The notes below the pieces were generated by a model. That model saw nothing but the letters and a program-made list of their open reading frames with translations. It was not told where the DNA came from and searched no databases. From assembly GCF_020567525.1 (NCBI RefSeq), contig NZ_JAJCVI010000004.1:372001-436000 (forward strand): a stretch of DNA of 64,000 nt, read 5' to 3'. The DNA is from Halorubellus salinus (lineage in GTDB: Archaea; Halobacteriota; Halobacteria; Halobacteriales; Natrialbaceae). Positions 53,953 through 63,590 of the stretch are shown here, piece by piece. The number at the start of each line of letters is the position of its first letter. The first letter of the stretch is position 1. Position numbers and translations under genes: made by a program.

Positions 53953-56688
53953 CTACCCGGTGTTCTTCATGCCGGCCGCGATGCCCTTCACCGTCAGGCG
54001 AAGCGTCCGCTCCTCCGCTGGCGTCCGATGGGTCTGGTCGAGGAGGTCGACCTGCAGCAGGTGCAGCGGGTCGACGTAGGGATTCCGACGCGAGAGGCTC
54101 TCGCCGAACCACTCGCGCTTGTACACCGTGTCGCGATCCGTGATCTCCTTCACGAGCTCGCACGCACGCTCGTACTCACCTTCGAGCCGCGGGAGGAACC
54201 GCTCGCGGAGCTCGGGCGTCGCGAGTTCGGCGTAGTAGCTCGCGATCTCCATGTCGGTGCGAGCGAGCGCGACCGCCGCGTTGTCCAGGAGCGTCGTGAA
54301 CACCGGCCACGAGTCGTACATCTCCTGGAGCGTCTCGAGGTCGCCGCCGCCGGCGCTCGCGGTTTCACCGCTCGCGCGGTCGGCGGACTGTGAGCCCGCC
54401 AGGTACTCGTCCAGCGCGGTCGCGAGCCCGTACCAGCCCGGGAGGACGCATCGCGACTGCGTCCACGAGAACACCCACGGGATGGCTCGCAGGTCCTCGA
54501 CCTTCCGCTCGCCGGTCCGCGAGGCGGGCCGCGAGCCGAGGTTGAGGTCCTCGATGACCGTGATCGGCGTCGCCTGCTCGAAGTACGACACGAACCCGTC
54601 GGTCTCGAGGAGGTCGCGGTACTCGTCGCGCGCGACGTTCGCCATCCCCGCCATCGCCGCCTCCCAGTCGTCCGCGGCCTGCGGTTCCGGCTGCTCGATG
54701 GCGCGCTTGCGGGACCGGAGCTGCGCGGAGAGGAGCTGTTCGAGCGAGCGCTCGGCGACCTGCGGGTTCGCGTACCGCTCGGCGAGCACCTCGCCCTGCT
54801 CGGTGAACTTCACCATCCCCGACACCGCGTCGCTCGGTCGCGCGAGCAACGCCGCGCCGATGGGGCCGCCACCCCGGGAGATGGAGCCGCCGCGTCCGTG
54901 GAACAGACGGAGCGTGACGTCGTGGTCGTCGCAGACGTGCGCGATGCGACGCTGGTTCTCGTGGAGCCGCCAGTTCGCCGCGAGGAACCCGTTCTCCTTG
55001 TTCGAGTCCGAGTACCCGAGCATCACCTCCTGGACGTTCCCGCGCGCCTCGATGGCCGCAGCGTAGGCGTCGTTCTCGAAGAGCGTCCCCATGATGTCTC
55101 GCGCGTTCTCCAGCGCGCTCTCGGTCTCGAGCAGCGGGACGACGTCCACGCCCGAGTACGCCGGGAGCGAGACGACGCCCGCCTGGTCCGCGAGGAACAG
55201 GACCTCGAGGACGTGACTCGGGCGTTCGGTCATCGAGATGGCGTACGTGTCGATAGCGTCCGCACCGTACTCGCGCTGCCAGTCCGCGAACGCGTCGAAC
55301 CGTCGGAGGACGCGCTCGGTGACGTCCGAAACGTCGTCGACGTCACCGACGTCGACGACCGGTTCGTCCTGGAGGATGGCGTCGGTCAGGGTGTCGACGC
55401 GCTCGTCCTCGCTCATCGCCTCGTAATCGATGCCCTCGCGAGCGAGCGCCTCGCCGACCGCTTCGGTGTGGTTCTCCTGGTGGTCGCGCAGGTCGAGGCC
55501 GGCGAGCGTCAACCCGAACGTCTCCACCTCGCGGACGAGCGGCTTCACGTGCGCGTCGACGATGGCTTCCGCGCCGTTCGTGCGGAGGCTCTCGGCGAGC
55601 GTCTCCAGGTCCGCGATGAGGTCGCTCGCGTCGTCGTACCCGCCGGGGCGGACGTCGCCGACGCGGTCCACGCGCTCGCGCATCATCTTCAGCTTCTGCC
55701 GGTAGGGTTCGCCGGGGTAGCGTTCCTCGGTCTCGCCCGCGATACCCGGCAGGCGCTCGCGGTCCGCGGCGAGCCCCGCCCGGAACGCGTCGGTCGGCGG
55801 ACAGCGCTCGCCGTCCTGACTCACGACGCCCGACAGCGCCTTCAACCGGTTCCGGTAGCGTTCGAGCGCGACCGACCGCTGGCGTTCGAGCGTGCGCTCG
55901 GTCACGTCCGGCGTCACGAACGGGTTGCCGTCGCGGTCGCTCCCCGCCCACGACCGGAACTCGAGCAGCTTCGGGACGTCGAGGTCCTCGACGACCGCGT
56001 CGTCGAGTTCCCGTTCGAGCGTGTCGTAGACGTCGCCGACGACGTCGAACAGCGTGTTCTGGAGGTACCACTGGACGTTCCGCGCCTCGTCGTCCGGCGT
56101 CGGCGGCCCCTCGCGGACCTGCGGGGTCTGCCAGAGCGACGTCACCTCCGCCTCGATGTCGCGCCAGACGCGCGCGTCCTCGAGGTCGGTGAGCGAGCGT
56201 TCGTCGAGCGTCTGGACGTGCCCGGCGATCGACCGGAGCTTCGCCTTCACGGTCTTCCGGCGTGCCTCCGTCGGGTGCGCGGTGAACGTCGGCTCGACGA
56301 GGACGTCAGCGAGCGTCTGCTCGACGACGTCCACGTCCGCGTTCCCGAGTTCGTCGGCGGCTGCGGGGAGCGAGTCCTCGAGTTCGTCGGTCTGCCGGCT
56401 CCGGCGGACCGTCCGGACGCGTTCGCGTTCCTCCGCGAGGTTCACGAGTTCGAAGTACGTCGTGAACGCGCGAGCGACGTCGCTCGCGCGCTCCGGGTCG
56501 AGCGCCTTGATCGTCTCGACGAGTCGTTCGCGCGAGTCCACGTCCCCGCGTCGGTAGCCGATCGCGCGCTCGCGGACGTCCTCGACGGTCTCGAACGCCG
56601 CGGTCGACGCCTGGGCCTCCAGGACGTCGCCGACGAGTTCGCCGAGTTCGCGGACGTCCTGCCGGACGTCCCGTTCGTGCAATGCCAT
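53953..56688 (-). CDS. ppc: Phosphoenolpyruvate carboxylase
   Basis: 911 aa, full length for the bacterial-type enzyme. Carboxylates PEP to oxaloacetate, refilling the TCA cycle. Catalytic blocks are intact: FTAHPTEARRKTV, RSWAGSDRDGNPFVTPDVT, LGYSDSNKENGFLAANWRL, FHGRGGSISRGGGP, and the conserved C-terminal end GIAAGMKNTG. The ATG at 56688 gives MALHERDVRQDV; in-frame codons further upstream have no supporting character. With malic enzyme in this window it forms a C3/C4 node. Confidence 0.97.
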   Translation of the reverse strand: MALHERDVRQDVRELGELVGDVLEAQASTAAFETVEDVRERAIGYRRGDVDSRERLVETIKALDPERASDVARAFTTYFELVNLAEERERVRTVRRSRQTDELEDSLPAAADELGNADVDVVEQTLADVLVEPTFTAHPTEARRKTVKAKLRSIAGHVQTLDERSLTDLEDARVWRDIEAEVTSLWQTPQVREGPPTPDDEARNVQWYLQNTLFDVVGDVYDTLERELDDAVVEDLDVPKLLEFRSWAGSDRDGNPFVTPDVTERTLERQRSVALERYRNRLKALSGVVSQDGERCPPTDAFRAGLAADRERLPGIAGETEERYPGEPYRQKLKMMRERVDRVGDVRPGGYDDASDLIADLETLAESLRTNGAEAIVDAHVKPLVREVETFGLTLAGLDLRDHQENHTEAVGEALAREGIDYEAMSEDERVDTLTDAILQDEPVVDVGDVDDVSDVTERVLRRFDAFADWQREYGADAIDTYAISMTERPSHVLEVLFLADQAGVVSLPAYSGVDVVPLLETESALENARDIMGTLFENDAYAAAIEARGNVQEVMLGYSDSNKENGFLAANWRLHENQRRIAHVCDDHDVTLRLFHGRGGSISRGGGPIGAALLARPSDAVSGMVKFTEQGEVLAERYANPQVAERSLEQLLSAQLRSRKRAIEQPEPQAADDWEAAMAGMANVARDEYRDLLETDGFVSYFEQATPITVIEDLNLGSRPASRTGERKVEDLRAIPWVFSWTQSRCVLPGWYGLATALDEYLAGSQSADRASGETASAGGGDLETLQEMYDSWPVFTTLLDNAAVALARTDMEIASYYAELATPELRERFLPRLEGEYERACELVKEITDRDTVYKREWFGESLSRRNPYVDPLHLLQVDLLDQTHRTPAEERTLRLTVKGIAAGMKNTG

Positions 56689-56799
56689 ACCACCACGCAC
56701 GCGCTCCGGTTCCATCAAACCCGACGCCACGCCGAAAAATTGCCACTCGAATCGTAGTAATTAATTATCTGTTTCCAGTTGGGGGCGGCGAGCCACCGC

Positions 56800-57120
56800 T
56801 CAGTTGTACCCGCGCCACTTCTTCCCGCACTCCGTACACTTGAAGAACCGCGTCGGCGGCTCGTCCGCACTCGCCGTCTGCTGGATGTAGTACCACGCCT
56901 CCTCGGTCCCGCACTCGTCGCAGCGCACGTCCGTCGCCGTCGGCTTCCCCTCGAAGTCCGCGTTCTCCTCCGTCTCGATGACCTCCGCGTCCGACTGGGC
57001 GTCCGTCGACACGTACTCGCTCTCGTCGCCCCCGCGGGACTCGGTCGCCTCGCAGGACGAACACACCCACTCGTCGCCGTCGGTCTTCATCATCGACCCG
57101 CACTCGTCGCAGAATTGCAT
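56800..57120 (-). CDS. tfs: Transcription factor S (TFIIS/Rpb9-like)
   Basis: 106 aa. N-terminal zinc ribbon FCDECGSMM...CSSC, acidic linker, and C-terminal TFIIS-type ribbon CDECGTEEAWYYIQQTASADEPPTRFFKCTECGKKWRGYN with the catalytic Asp-Glu pair (SADEPPT) that stimulates RNA cleavage by stalled RNA polymerase. Complete and canonical. Start ATG at 57120. Confidence 0.96.
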   Translation of the reverse strand: MQFCDECGSMMKTDGDEWVCSSCEATESRGGDESEYVSTDAQSDAEVIETEENADFEGKPTATDVRCDECGTEEAWYYIQQTASADEPPTRFFKCTECGKKWRGYN

Positions 57121-57253
57121 ACGTACCCTGGACCTTCGAGGTACTCGATTGTAACGTCTTCGCGACGACGCCCCGCACCGCCCTGGGCTACTCCGCGGTC
57201 ACGTCCCGCACCAGGTGCCCTACCCGGCCGCCACGTTCCCCGCCGTCTACGGC

Positions 57254-58012
57254 TTACTCCGTCGTCACGTCCTCGAGGCGTTCGTCCTCCAGGACGACCG
57301 GACAGTCCGCGACCTTGAAGTGCTCCATGTCCACCTGCTCGAGGATGTCCGTCCCCTCGTGCGAGCACCCGACGTCCGGCGGCTCGGCGAAGTACGGACA
57401 CTGCGAGCAGTACTTGCGCTTCTGGACCTCCCGGATCTCGCGCTCGCCACGCGGTTCCACGGTCGGCTCGTCGGTCTCCACCTGCGCCCAGAGCTCGTCC
57501 GCGTCCAACTCGCCGACGTCCACCTCGTCGAACAGCGCCTCGTCGGCCTTCGTCTTCCGCTCGCGACGCCCCTCGACCCCGGCCGCGATGTCACCGAGCG
57601 GCCGATCGCGGTCCTCGTCGGGTACTCCCGGAACGTCCTCGACCACGGTCTCGTCGTCGCCACGGTCGACCGCGGCCCCTTCGTCGCCAGCGTCGTCGTC
57701 GGCCAGCGACGCGTCGCTCTCCTCACCGCCCGTCGCAGCGGCCGTGGGCGACTCCTCCGGGAACAACGTCGGCGGCGCCGCATCGTCGTCCTCGCCCTGG
57801 ACGCGGTCACGCAACCCACCGAGGGGCTCTCCCGTCGACGCATCCGACGCTCCACTCGCGGCCTCGTGGTCGTCGACGGCCCCGGTCCCGTCACCGTCGT
57901 CCATTCCCTCGTCGAACGTCCACCCGGCCTCGTCGTCGCCGTCCTCGACCTCGGTTCGCTCGTCGCCCGTCTCGACGTCCGGCACGTCGGGACGCTCGTC
58001 GTCCCCGGTCAT
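57254..58012 (-). CDS. Acidic linker protein with C-terminal four-Cys motif
   Basis: 252 aa. The first 170 residues are low-complexity, dominated by Asp, Glu, Gly and Ala. The C-terminal 80 residues look folded: LWAQVETDEPTVEPRGEREIREVQKRKYCSQCPYF, then a third Cys in VGCSHEG and a fourth in VADCPVVL, a plausible zinc or Fe-S site. The start overlaps the stop of the upstream ribbon-helix-helix gene (ATGA), so the two form a coupled operon. No known family comes to mind. Confidence 0.8.
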   Translation of the reverse strand: MTGDDERPDVPDVETGDERTEVEDGDDEAGWTFDEGMDDGDGTGAVDDHEAASGASDASTGEPLGGLRDRVQGEDDDAAPPTLFPEESPTAAATGGEESDASLADDDAGDEGAAVDRGDDETVVEDVPGVPDEDRDRPLGDIAAGVEGRRERKTKADEALFDEVDVGELDADELWAQVETDEPTVEPRGEREIREVQKRKYCSQCPYFAEPPDVGCSHEGTDILEQVDMEHFKVADCPVVLEDERLEDVTTE

Positions 58013-58872
58013 TCCGGCGCCTCCTCGGCTTGCTCCGCGAGCTCCTCGGCGAGGTCCGCGTTCAGGTCGTCGTCGTGGCCCTCCGGGAGCGCCGGCGGGT
58101 CCCCAGTGACGAGGCGGTGCGAGGAGAACAACCCGGAGCGCTTCTCCACGTCGTTGAACGTGCTCGCACAATGCGGGCACTCCGGCATCGACAACAGGGA
58201 GACGTCCACGGGCGACTCGCACTCCTCGCACTTGGCCGTCCGGATGCCCTCGCGGTTCGCCGCCAACTTGAGCGTCTCCGCCTCCGCACGACGGGACTCC
58301 TGGAGACTCAACCGCTTCACCTCCGAGCGAACGTCCACGAGCACGCGAGCGAGCGTCCCCGTCTTCGTCTCCAGCTCGTCGGCCGTCTCGGTGAGGTACT
58401 CGAGGACGTCCTCGAAGTTCTCGAACCCCGCGTCCAGGTCGTCCTCGACGCGGTCGACGGTCTCGGAGAGGTCGGCGACGTCCGCCGCCATCGCGTCCAC
58501 GCGCTCCTCGAGGTCCCCGTGCCCGTGGTCCGCTGGCGCCTTCGCGTCCGCCTCGCGTTTGACCTGCACCACGCGCTTGCGGACGTCGCTCAGGAGGTCC
58601 TCGAACCCCTCGCGTTGCTCGTCGAGCGCGTCCTCGAACGCCGCTGTCTCGACGTACGCTTCGAGCGCTTCCTCGTCGACGACCCCGTCGAGGTCCTCGG
58701 CCGTCAGGACGCCGTCCTCTGCGTCGCTCTCCGTCATCGAACGGAACGCGGCGACGAGCTCTCGGATCACGTCCTCGCGACTCCGGTCCATCTCGACGGC
58801 TTGCTGGTCGAGCCACTCCTCGAGGTCCGGCGGGAGTCGAATAGAGACGTTGACGTGCTCCTCGCTCGCCAT
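58009..58872 (-). CDS. Ribbon-helix-helix protein with long coiled coil and zinc ribbon
   Basis: 287 aa. Residues 5-45 are a ribbon-helix-helix DNA-binding domain (EEHVNVSIRLPPDLEEWL, EDVIRELVAAF). From about 90 to 200 heptad-like sequence predicts a coiled coil (DLEERVDAMAADVADLSETVDRVEDDLD). CEECESPVDVSLLSMPECPHC near residue 225 forms a zinc ribbon, then an acidic tail. Start ATG at 58872. The promoter overlaps a CTTAAG repeat, so autoregulation is likely. Coupled to the following four-Cys protein gene. Could organise DNA or act as a regulator. Confidence 0.82.
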   Translation of the reverse strand: MASEEHVNVSIRLPPDLEEWLDQQAVEMDRSREDVIRELVAAFRSMTESDAEDGVLTAEDLDGVVDEEALEAYVETAAFEDALDEQREGFEDLLSDVRKRVVQVKREADAKAPADHGHGDLEERVDAMAADVADLSETVDRVEDDLDAGFENFEDVLEYLTETADELETKTGTLARVLVDVRSEVKRLSLQESRRAEAETLKLAANREGIRTAKCEECESPVDVSLLSMPECPHCASTFNDVEKRSGLFSSHRLVTGDPPALPEGHDDDLNADLAEELAEQAEEAPE

Positions 58873-58888
58873 TCGCCTGGATTTCGGT

Positions 58889-58903
58889 CTTAAGGTGCTT
58901 AAG
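58889..58903 (-). promoter_or_regulatory. CTTAAG direct-repeat operator candidate
   Basis: Two CTTAAG palindromes at 58889-58894 and 58898-58903, nine bases apart, overlap the expected promoter of the ribbon-helix-helix gene. Paired short palindromes about one helical turn apart suit two RHH dimers. Confidence 0.45.
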
Positions 58904-58963
58904 GGTTGTTGCAAAATCAACTGGTGTGGCGAGGACGACGCGGTTGCTTCCGGCGGTTCCCCG

Positions 58964-59800
58964 TCAGCGGATCTTCCGGACGTCGCTGATGTCGAACCCG
59001 GCGTCGCTGATGTCGGTCTCGAACTGGATGATGTTCTCCTCTTCGAGGCGCGACAGCACGCCGCGGAACTGCTTGACGACGAGCGTTCGCGCACGCTCGC
59101 TGCCGCCGGACTCCCACTCGAACAGCAGCGAGCCGTCCGTCGACTCCATGAGCCCGCCGAGTTCGCGCTCGGAGAGCGCTTCGGTGTTCACGAGCAGGAG
59201 GACGAGCCCACCCCACTCGTAGCTCGCCTTCTTCAAGCCCTTCATGAGGAGCGTGATCTCGTTCCAGTCCATCTCGTCGCTCGCCGCGGACACGAGGTCG
59301 GTGACGGAGTCGACGACGACGAGACTCCCGCTCGCGTGGTCGTTCATGTACTCGCCGACGGCGTCCATGGTCCCGCGGCGGTCGTTCCGGTTTCCGAGTT
59401 CCGTTATCTTCCGCGTCTCCTTCGCGTACCACTCTCGGGGCACCTGCGACAGCTGGAAGTACTCCGTGGAGAAGTCCGCGAACGAGATCGCTTCGGCGGC
59501 CGCGTCGACGATGTCGTCGTCCATCGCGAACTGCATCTCGGAGACGATGGCGTCCCGCTCCTCGGTGAACGACAGGTAGTGGATGTCGTCGGGGACGACG
59601 GCGTTCCCGTGCAGGCCGCCGTAGTAGAGGTCGAACAACTCGGCGTTGGCGTGGGCCAGCCCGTTCATCGCGACGCTCGTGTACACGAACTCGCGAGCGC
59701 CCGCGCCTACCTCGCCGGCGAGGAGGACGACACTCCCCGGCGGCGCACCGCCGTCGATCATCGAGTCGAGCCGCGAGATACCGAACGGGAGCCGCTCCAT
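58964..59800 (-). CDS. RadA/KaiC-like protein with degenerate Walker A
   Basis: 278 aa. The fold looks like a RecA-type ATPase of the haloarchaeal HTR-like group: PFGISRLDSMIDGGAPPGSVVLLAGEVGAGAREF at the N-terminus and a Walker B-like SGSLVVVDSVTDLV near residue 165. The P-loop reads GEVGAGAREF, so the Lys and Ser/Thr expected at GK(S/T) are Ala and Arg. ATP hydrolysis is therefore doubtful. C-terminal beta-hairpin region is complete. Role is unknown; possible scaffold or signal protein. Confidence 0.8.
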   Translation of the reverse strand: MERLPFGISRLDSMIDGGAPPGSVVLLAGEVGAGAREFVYTSVAMNGLAHANAELFDLYYGGLHGNAVVPDDIHYLSFTEERDAIVSEMQFAMDDDIVDAAAEAISFADFSTEYFQLSQVPREWYAKETRKITELGNRNDRRGTMDAVGEYMNDHASGSLVVVDSVTDLVSAASDEMDWNEITLLMKGLKKASYEWGGLVLLLVNTEALSERELGGLMESTDGSLLFEWESGGSERARTLVVKQFRGVLSRLEEENIIQFETDISDAGFDISDVRKIR

Positions 59801-59847
59801 GCACGCACCGTGGAGAGCAGGTGGTAACTGTCTTACGGCACTACGGG

Positions 59848-59935
59848 CCGCACGAGCGTACGGCGTCCGGCAGGACGCCGTTTCTGATGTCGTTTGCTCG
59901 CGCGAGCAGACGGCTGTTGCGAGGTGGTCGTTCTG
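59848..59935. repeat. Array C: two hairpin repeats with 50-bp period
   Basis: Cores GAGCGTACG at 59854 and diverged GAGCAGACG at 59904, exactly 50 bp apart. Copy 1 has a perfect 8-bp stem CGGCGTCC/GGACGCCG around GGCA, then TTTCTG. Copy 2 pairs CGGCTGTT/GGTGGTCG around GCGA with several G-U wobbles. The array sits 17 bases after the stop of the small minus-strand membrane gene. Confidence 0.88.
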
Positions 59936-59951
59936 GAGTGTCCGTGGTTGG

Positions 59952-60158
59952 TTAGGCGGACTTGGTGGTGCGGCGTGCGCGGCGGCGGAGGTCTGCGAGC
60001 ATGACGAAGCCGACGCTGGTGAGGACGACGCCGGTCGAGAAGGCGTCGTCCGGGGTGAGGCCGACGTTGTCGAGGGACGTGGCACTGAGTGCGAAGGCGA
60101 GGACGCCGATGGTGAACAGCGCGGACGCGAGGAGTTGGAGGCGGGTGTTGGTGTCCAT
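59952..60158 (-). CDS. 68-residue two-helix membrane protein
   Basis: Two hydrophobic helices (about 8-27 and 40-57) joined by a short polar loop (SLDNVGLTPDDAFST), ending in a basic tail (DLRRRARRTTKSA), so both ends are probably cytoplasmic. ATG at 60158 is the first start. Followed at once by hairpin array C. Function unknown. Confidence 0.7.
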   Translation of the reverse strand: MDTNTRLQLLASALFTIGVLAFALSATSLDNVGLTPDDAFSTGVVLTSVGFVMLADLRRRARRTTKSA

Positions 60159-60240
60159 GCGATAGTGACGCCTCGCGACATAATGAATGCGTACGTCGGG
60201 GAGCGGTCCGCGTGCCTGGTCTCGGGGTGCTGTGGGGTTC

Positions 60241-61251
60241 TTATTCGATCCGTGCACCGTCGCTGGCGGGTGCGACCGCCATCGTCTCGCCGTCGACGCC
60301 GGCGGCGTCGAGCGCGCGGTGGGCGGCGTCGAGCGCGTCCTCGACGTGCGCGGTGTCGGTGAGTGCGTACACCGCTGGCCCCCACGAGCTCTGGCCGACG
60401 CCGCCGACGGCGTCGCTCCGCGAGAGCGCTTCGACGACTTCGCCGACGGGCGGGCGGAAGACGCCGCCTTGCTCGTCCGCGTACCACGCGCCGTTCTTGC
60501 GGCCGAGTTCGGCCATGCCGTCGGCGAACCGCTTGCGGTCGTCGGTCGCGGCGGCGGGCAGGAGCGTGCGTGTGAGGGTGCCGGCGACGGCGTCGGCGAC
60601 CGCGGGGTCGGCGCGCTCGACGACGCTGCGCATGCTCGCCGCCTCCTCGCTGCCGCTGCGGCCGGCGTCGCCCTCGGGAACGACGAGGACGAACCGCCAG
60701 TCGGCAGGGAGCGGGTGGCGCGCGACCACTGGCGGCGTCTCCCACTCGCCGCGGGCGGGTTCGTCGGTCGTGAACCGCGCGGTGGGGTGGCCGGCGTCGA
60801 CGACGAACCCACCGGCTTCGAACGTGGCGACGCCGACGCCGCTGCGGCCGCCGCGACCGAGGACGGGGGCGTGCTCGCGCGGCGTCGGGTCGACGTCGTT
60901 CGCTCGCGCGACGGCGGCGTACGTCGCGAGCGCGAGCTGCGTGCCGCTCCCGAGGCCGACGTGTCGGGGGAGCGCGCGCTCGACGGTGACGTGCGCGCCG
61001 GGGACGTCGAGGGCGTCGACGGCGCGCTCCGCGTACCGGCGCGCTGCGTCGAGGTCCGCGCGTTCGTCGCCGCCAACTACTGGCATCGCGTCCGCCGCTG
61101 CGTCCACCGAAACCGCGTCCGCGGCGACGGCGCTGACCGCGACGCGGGGCTCGGCGAGGCCGACGCCGACGCCACCGTAGAGGCGGTCGTGCGCGAGCGA
61201 CAGGTTCTGGAACCCGAAGTGCAGGCGCGCACCCGCCGAGACCGTGACCAT
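60241..61251 (-). CDS. Beta-ribofuranosylaminobenzene 5'-phosphate synthase-like GHMP kinase
   Basis: 336 aa. GHMP-type fold: N-terminal ARLHFGFQNLSLAHDRLYGGVGVGL, ATP-loop LPRHVGLGSGTQLALATYAAV, and GRGGRSGVGVATFEAGGFVVD. This matches the family of beta-RFAP synthase, which joins p-aminobenzoate-type substrates with PRPP in pterin-cofactor synthesis in methanogens. In a halophile the true substrate is uncertain. ATG at 61251; the in-frame upstream region is unconvincing. Confidence 0.85.
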   Translation of the reverse strand: MVTVSAGARLHFGFQNLSLAHDRLYGGVGVGLAEPRVAVSAVAADAVSVDAAADAMPVVGGDERADLDAARRYAERAVDALDVPGAHVTVERALPRHVGLGSGTQLALATYAAVARANDVDPTPREHAPVLGRGGRSGVGVATFEAGGFVVDAGHPTARFTTDEPARGEWETPPVVARHPLPADWRFVLVVPEGDAGRSGSEEAASMRSVVERADPAVADAVAGTLTRTLLPAAATDDRKRFADGMAELGRKNGAWYADEQGGVFRPPVGEVVEALSRSDAVGGVGQSSWGPAVYALTDTAHVEDALDAAHRALDAAGVDGETMAVAPASDGARIE

Positions 61252-61321
61252 ACCCGAACGTTGGGGCGGGAGGTGCAAGGGGTTTCGGCGGTGGCAACCA
61301 CGTCCGGTGACGGAACCCGAG

Positions 61322-61690
61322 TCACTCGTGGTCGTCGAACCGCCCACGGTCGCCGGCGCGCGTCGCGGTCCAGCCCAGCCAGCACCCGCCGACGACGAGG
61401 AGTACGACGCCCGCGAGCACCGGCGTCAGGCTCGCCCCGCAGCTGTTGCAGCTCTCCTGCCAGCGTATCGCCCACGCGGAGAGTGAGACGCCGTCGAACG
61501 CGACGCCGGTGTCCCTCGCGCAGCCCACTTGCGTGCACGCCCCGCCCAGGACGGTGACGGCGAGCACGACGACGCCAGCCGCGGCCGTCGCTGCCGCGGC
61601 CAGTGATTCCCGCACCGAGCGCGTTCCGCTCCGACGAACCGGTCGCACGCCACCGCGTTCTCGCGGCGGGGACGAATGTCTTGATGCCAT
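61322..61690 (-). CDS. Small two-helix membrane protein
   Basis: 122 aa. Basic N-terminus ([20 protein letters not shown]), then helices at about 30-50 and 90-110. Between them is an exposed loop with four Cys ([20 protein letters not shown]), possibly two disulfides or a metal site outside the cell. ATG at 61690. Function unknown. Confidence 0.65.
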   Translation of the reverse strand: MASRHSSPPRERGGVRPVRRSGTRSVRESLAAAATAAAGVVVLAVTVLGGACTQVGCARDTGVAFDGVSLSAWAIRWQESCNSCGASLTPVLAGVVLLVVGGCWLGWTATRAGDRGRFDDHE

Positions 61691-61783
61691 CCCGGGACCG
61701 AATCGGTTCGCTCGCCGACCGCCGTGACAGCAACGTCTGTCGAGGGGGCCGGAGTTAAGGCGGGCGGGCGCTTCACCCGGGAC

Positions 61784-63520
61784 ATGAGCGAACACGACAA
61801 GCCCGAGAACCTCCGGAGTCGCGAGGTCACCGAGGGCACCGAGCGCGCCCCACACCGAGCGATGTTCCGCGCGATGGGATTCGACGACGACGACCTCTCC
61901 GCGCCGATGGTCGGCGTCGCCAACCCCGCCGCGGACGTCACGCCCTGCAACGTCCACCTGGACGACGTCGCCGACGCCGCCATCGAGGGCGTCGACGCGT
62001 CCGAAGGGATGCCCATCGAGTTCGGGACCATCACCATCTCTGACGCCATCTCCATGGGCACGGAGGGCATGAAGGCCTCGCTCGTCTCGCGGGAGGTCAT
62101 CGCGGACTCGGTGGAACTTGTCGCGTTCGGCGAACGCCTCGACGCGCTCGTCACCGTCGCCGGCTGCGACAAGAACCTCCCCGGGATGCTCATGGCGAGC
62201 ATCCGCACCGACCTCCCGAGCGTCTTCCTCTACGGCGGCTCCATCATGCCAGGCGAGCACGACGGCCGCGAGGTCACCATCCAGAACGTCTTCGAGGGCG
62301 TCGGCGCCGTCGCCGAAGGCTCGATGAGCGAGGACGAGCTCGACGACCTCGAGCGGTCGGCGTGCCCGGGCGCTGGCTCCTGTGGCGGGATGTTCACCGC
62401 GAACACGATGGCCTCCATCTCGGAGGCGCTCGGGATGGCGCCGCTCGGGTCCGCGAGCGCGCCCGCCGAGTCCGACGCGCGCTACGACGTCGCCGAACGC
62501 GCCGGCGAACTCGCGCTCGACGCCGTCCACGCGGACCGCCGCCCCAGCGACATCCTCTCGCGCGAGAGCTTCGAGAACGCCATCGCGCTCCAGGTCGCCA
62601 TCGGCGGCTCCACGAACGCGGTCCTCCACCTGCTCGCGCTCGCCGCCGAAGCCGGCGTCGACCTCGACATCGACGACTTCGACGAGATCAGCCAGCGCAC
62701 GCCGAAGATCGCGAACCTCCAGCCCGGCGGGACGCGCGTGATGAACGACCTCCACGAACTCGGTGGCGTCCCGGTCGTCCTCCGCCGCCTCCACGACGCC
62801 GGCCTCATCCACGGCGACGCCGCCACCGTCACCGGCCGCACCATCGCCGAGGAACTAGAGCACCTCGAGGCGTCCGGCCACCTGCCCTCGCGCGACGCGG
62901 TCGAAGCCGCGGACGCCGACTTCCTCTACAGCGTCGACGACCCCTACCAGGCAGAGGGCGCCATCCGGGTCCTCAAGGGCAACCTCGCACCCGACGGTAG
63001 CGTCCTGAAGGTCACGGGCGACGACGCCTTCCACCACGAGGGCCCCGCTCGCGTCTTCGAGAACGAGGAGGACGCGATGCGGTACGTCCAGGAAGGCGAC
63101 ATCGAGAGCGGCGACGTCATCGTCATCCGGAACGAGGGCCCCCAGGGCGGCCCCGGGATGCGCGAGATGCTCGGCGTCACCGCCGCCGTCGTCGGCGCCG
63201 GCCACGAGGACGACGTCGCCCTCCTGACCGACGGCCGCTTCTCGGGCGGCACGCGCGGCCCGATGATCGGGCACGTCGCGCCCGAATCGTTCGTCGGCGG
63301 CCCCATCGGCGCGATCGAGGACGGCGACACCGTGACCGTCGACGTCCCAGACCGTACCCTCGAGGTCGACCTCACTGACTCCCAGATAGCGGAGCGCCTC
63401 GACGCCCGCGAGACGCCCGACCCCGCCTACACCTCCGGCGTCCTCGCGAAGTACGGCCGCGACATGGACTCGGCCGCCAACGGCGCCGTCACGAACCCAG
63501 CCGCGAAGCGCGACGAGTAG
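61784..63520 (+). CDS. ilvD: Dihydroxy-acid dehydratase
   Basis: 578 aa. Converts dihydroxy acids to 2-keto acids in branched-chain amino acid synthesis, using an Fe-S cluster. Cluster and Mg ligands are visible: [24 protein letters not shown] and [18 protein letters not shown] supply the three Cys. The late [10 protein letters not shown] and [20 protein letters not shown] are complete. ATG 61784 gives [16 protein letters not shown] at 61755-61760 is a weak TATA candidate. Confidence 0.97.
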   Translation: MSEHDKPENLRSREVTEGTERAPHRAMFRAMGFDDDDLSAPMVGVANPAADVTPCNVHLDDVADAAIEGVDASEGMPIEFGTITISDAISMGTEGMKASLVSREVIADSVELVAFGERLDALVTVAGCDKNLPGMLMASIRTDLPSVFLYGGSIMPGEHDGREVTIQNVFEGVGAVAEGSMSEDELDDLERSACPGAGSCGGMFTANTMASISEALGMAPLGSASAPAESDARYDVAERAGELALDAVHADRRPSDILSRESFENAIALQVAIGGSTNAVLHLLALAAEAGVDLDIDDFDEISQRTPKIANLQPGGTRVMNDLHELGGVPVVLRRLHDAGLIHGDAATVTGRTIAEELEHLEASGHLPSRDAVEAADADFLYSVDDPYQAEGAIRVLKGNLAPDGSVLKVTGDDAFHHEGPARVFENEEDAMRYVQEGDIESGDVIVIRNEGPQGGPGMREMLGVTAAVVGAGHEDDVALLTDGRFSGGTRGPMIGHVAPESFVGGPIGAIEDGDTVTVDVPDRTLEVDLTDSQIAERLDARETPDPAYTSGVLAKYGRDMDSAANGAVTNPAAKRDE

Positions 63521-63590
63521 GACTCGACACGGCCCCCGCGGCCGTGCCGATTCCGCGGAGGCTAAAGCCCGCGAGCCCCAAGCACGAGCA

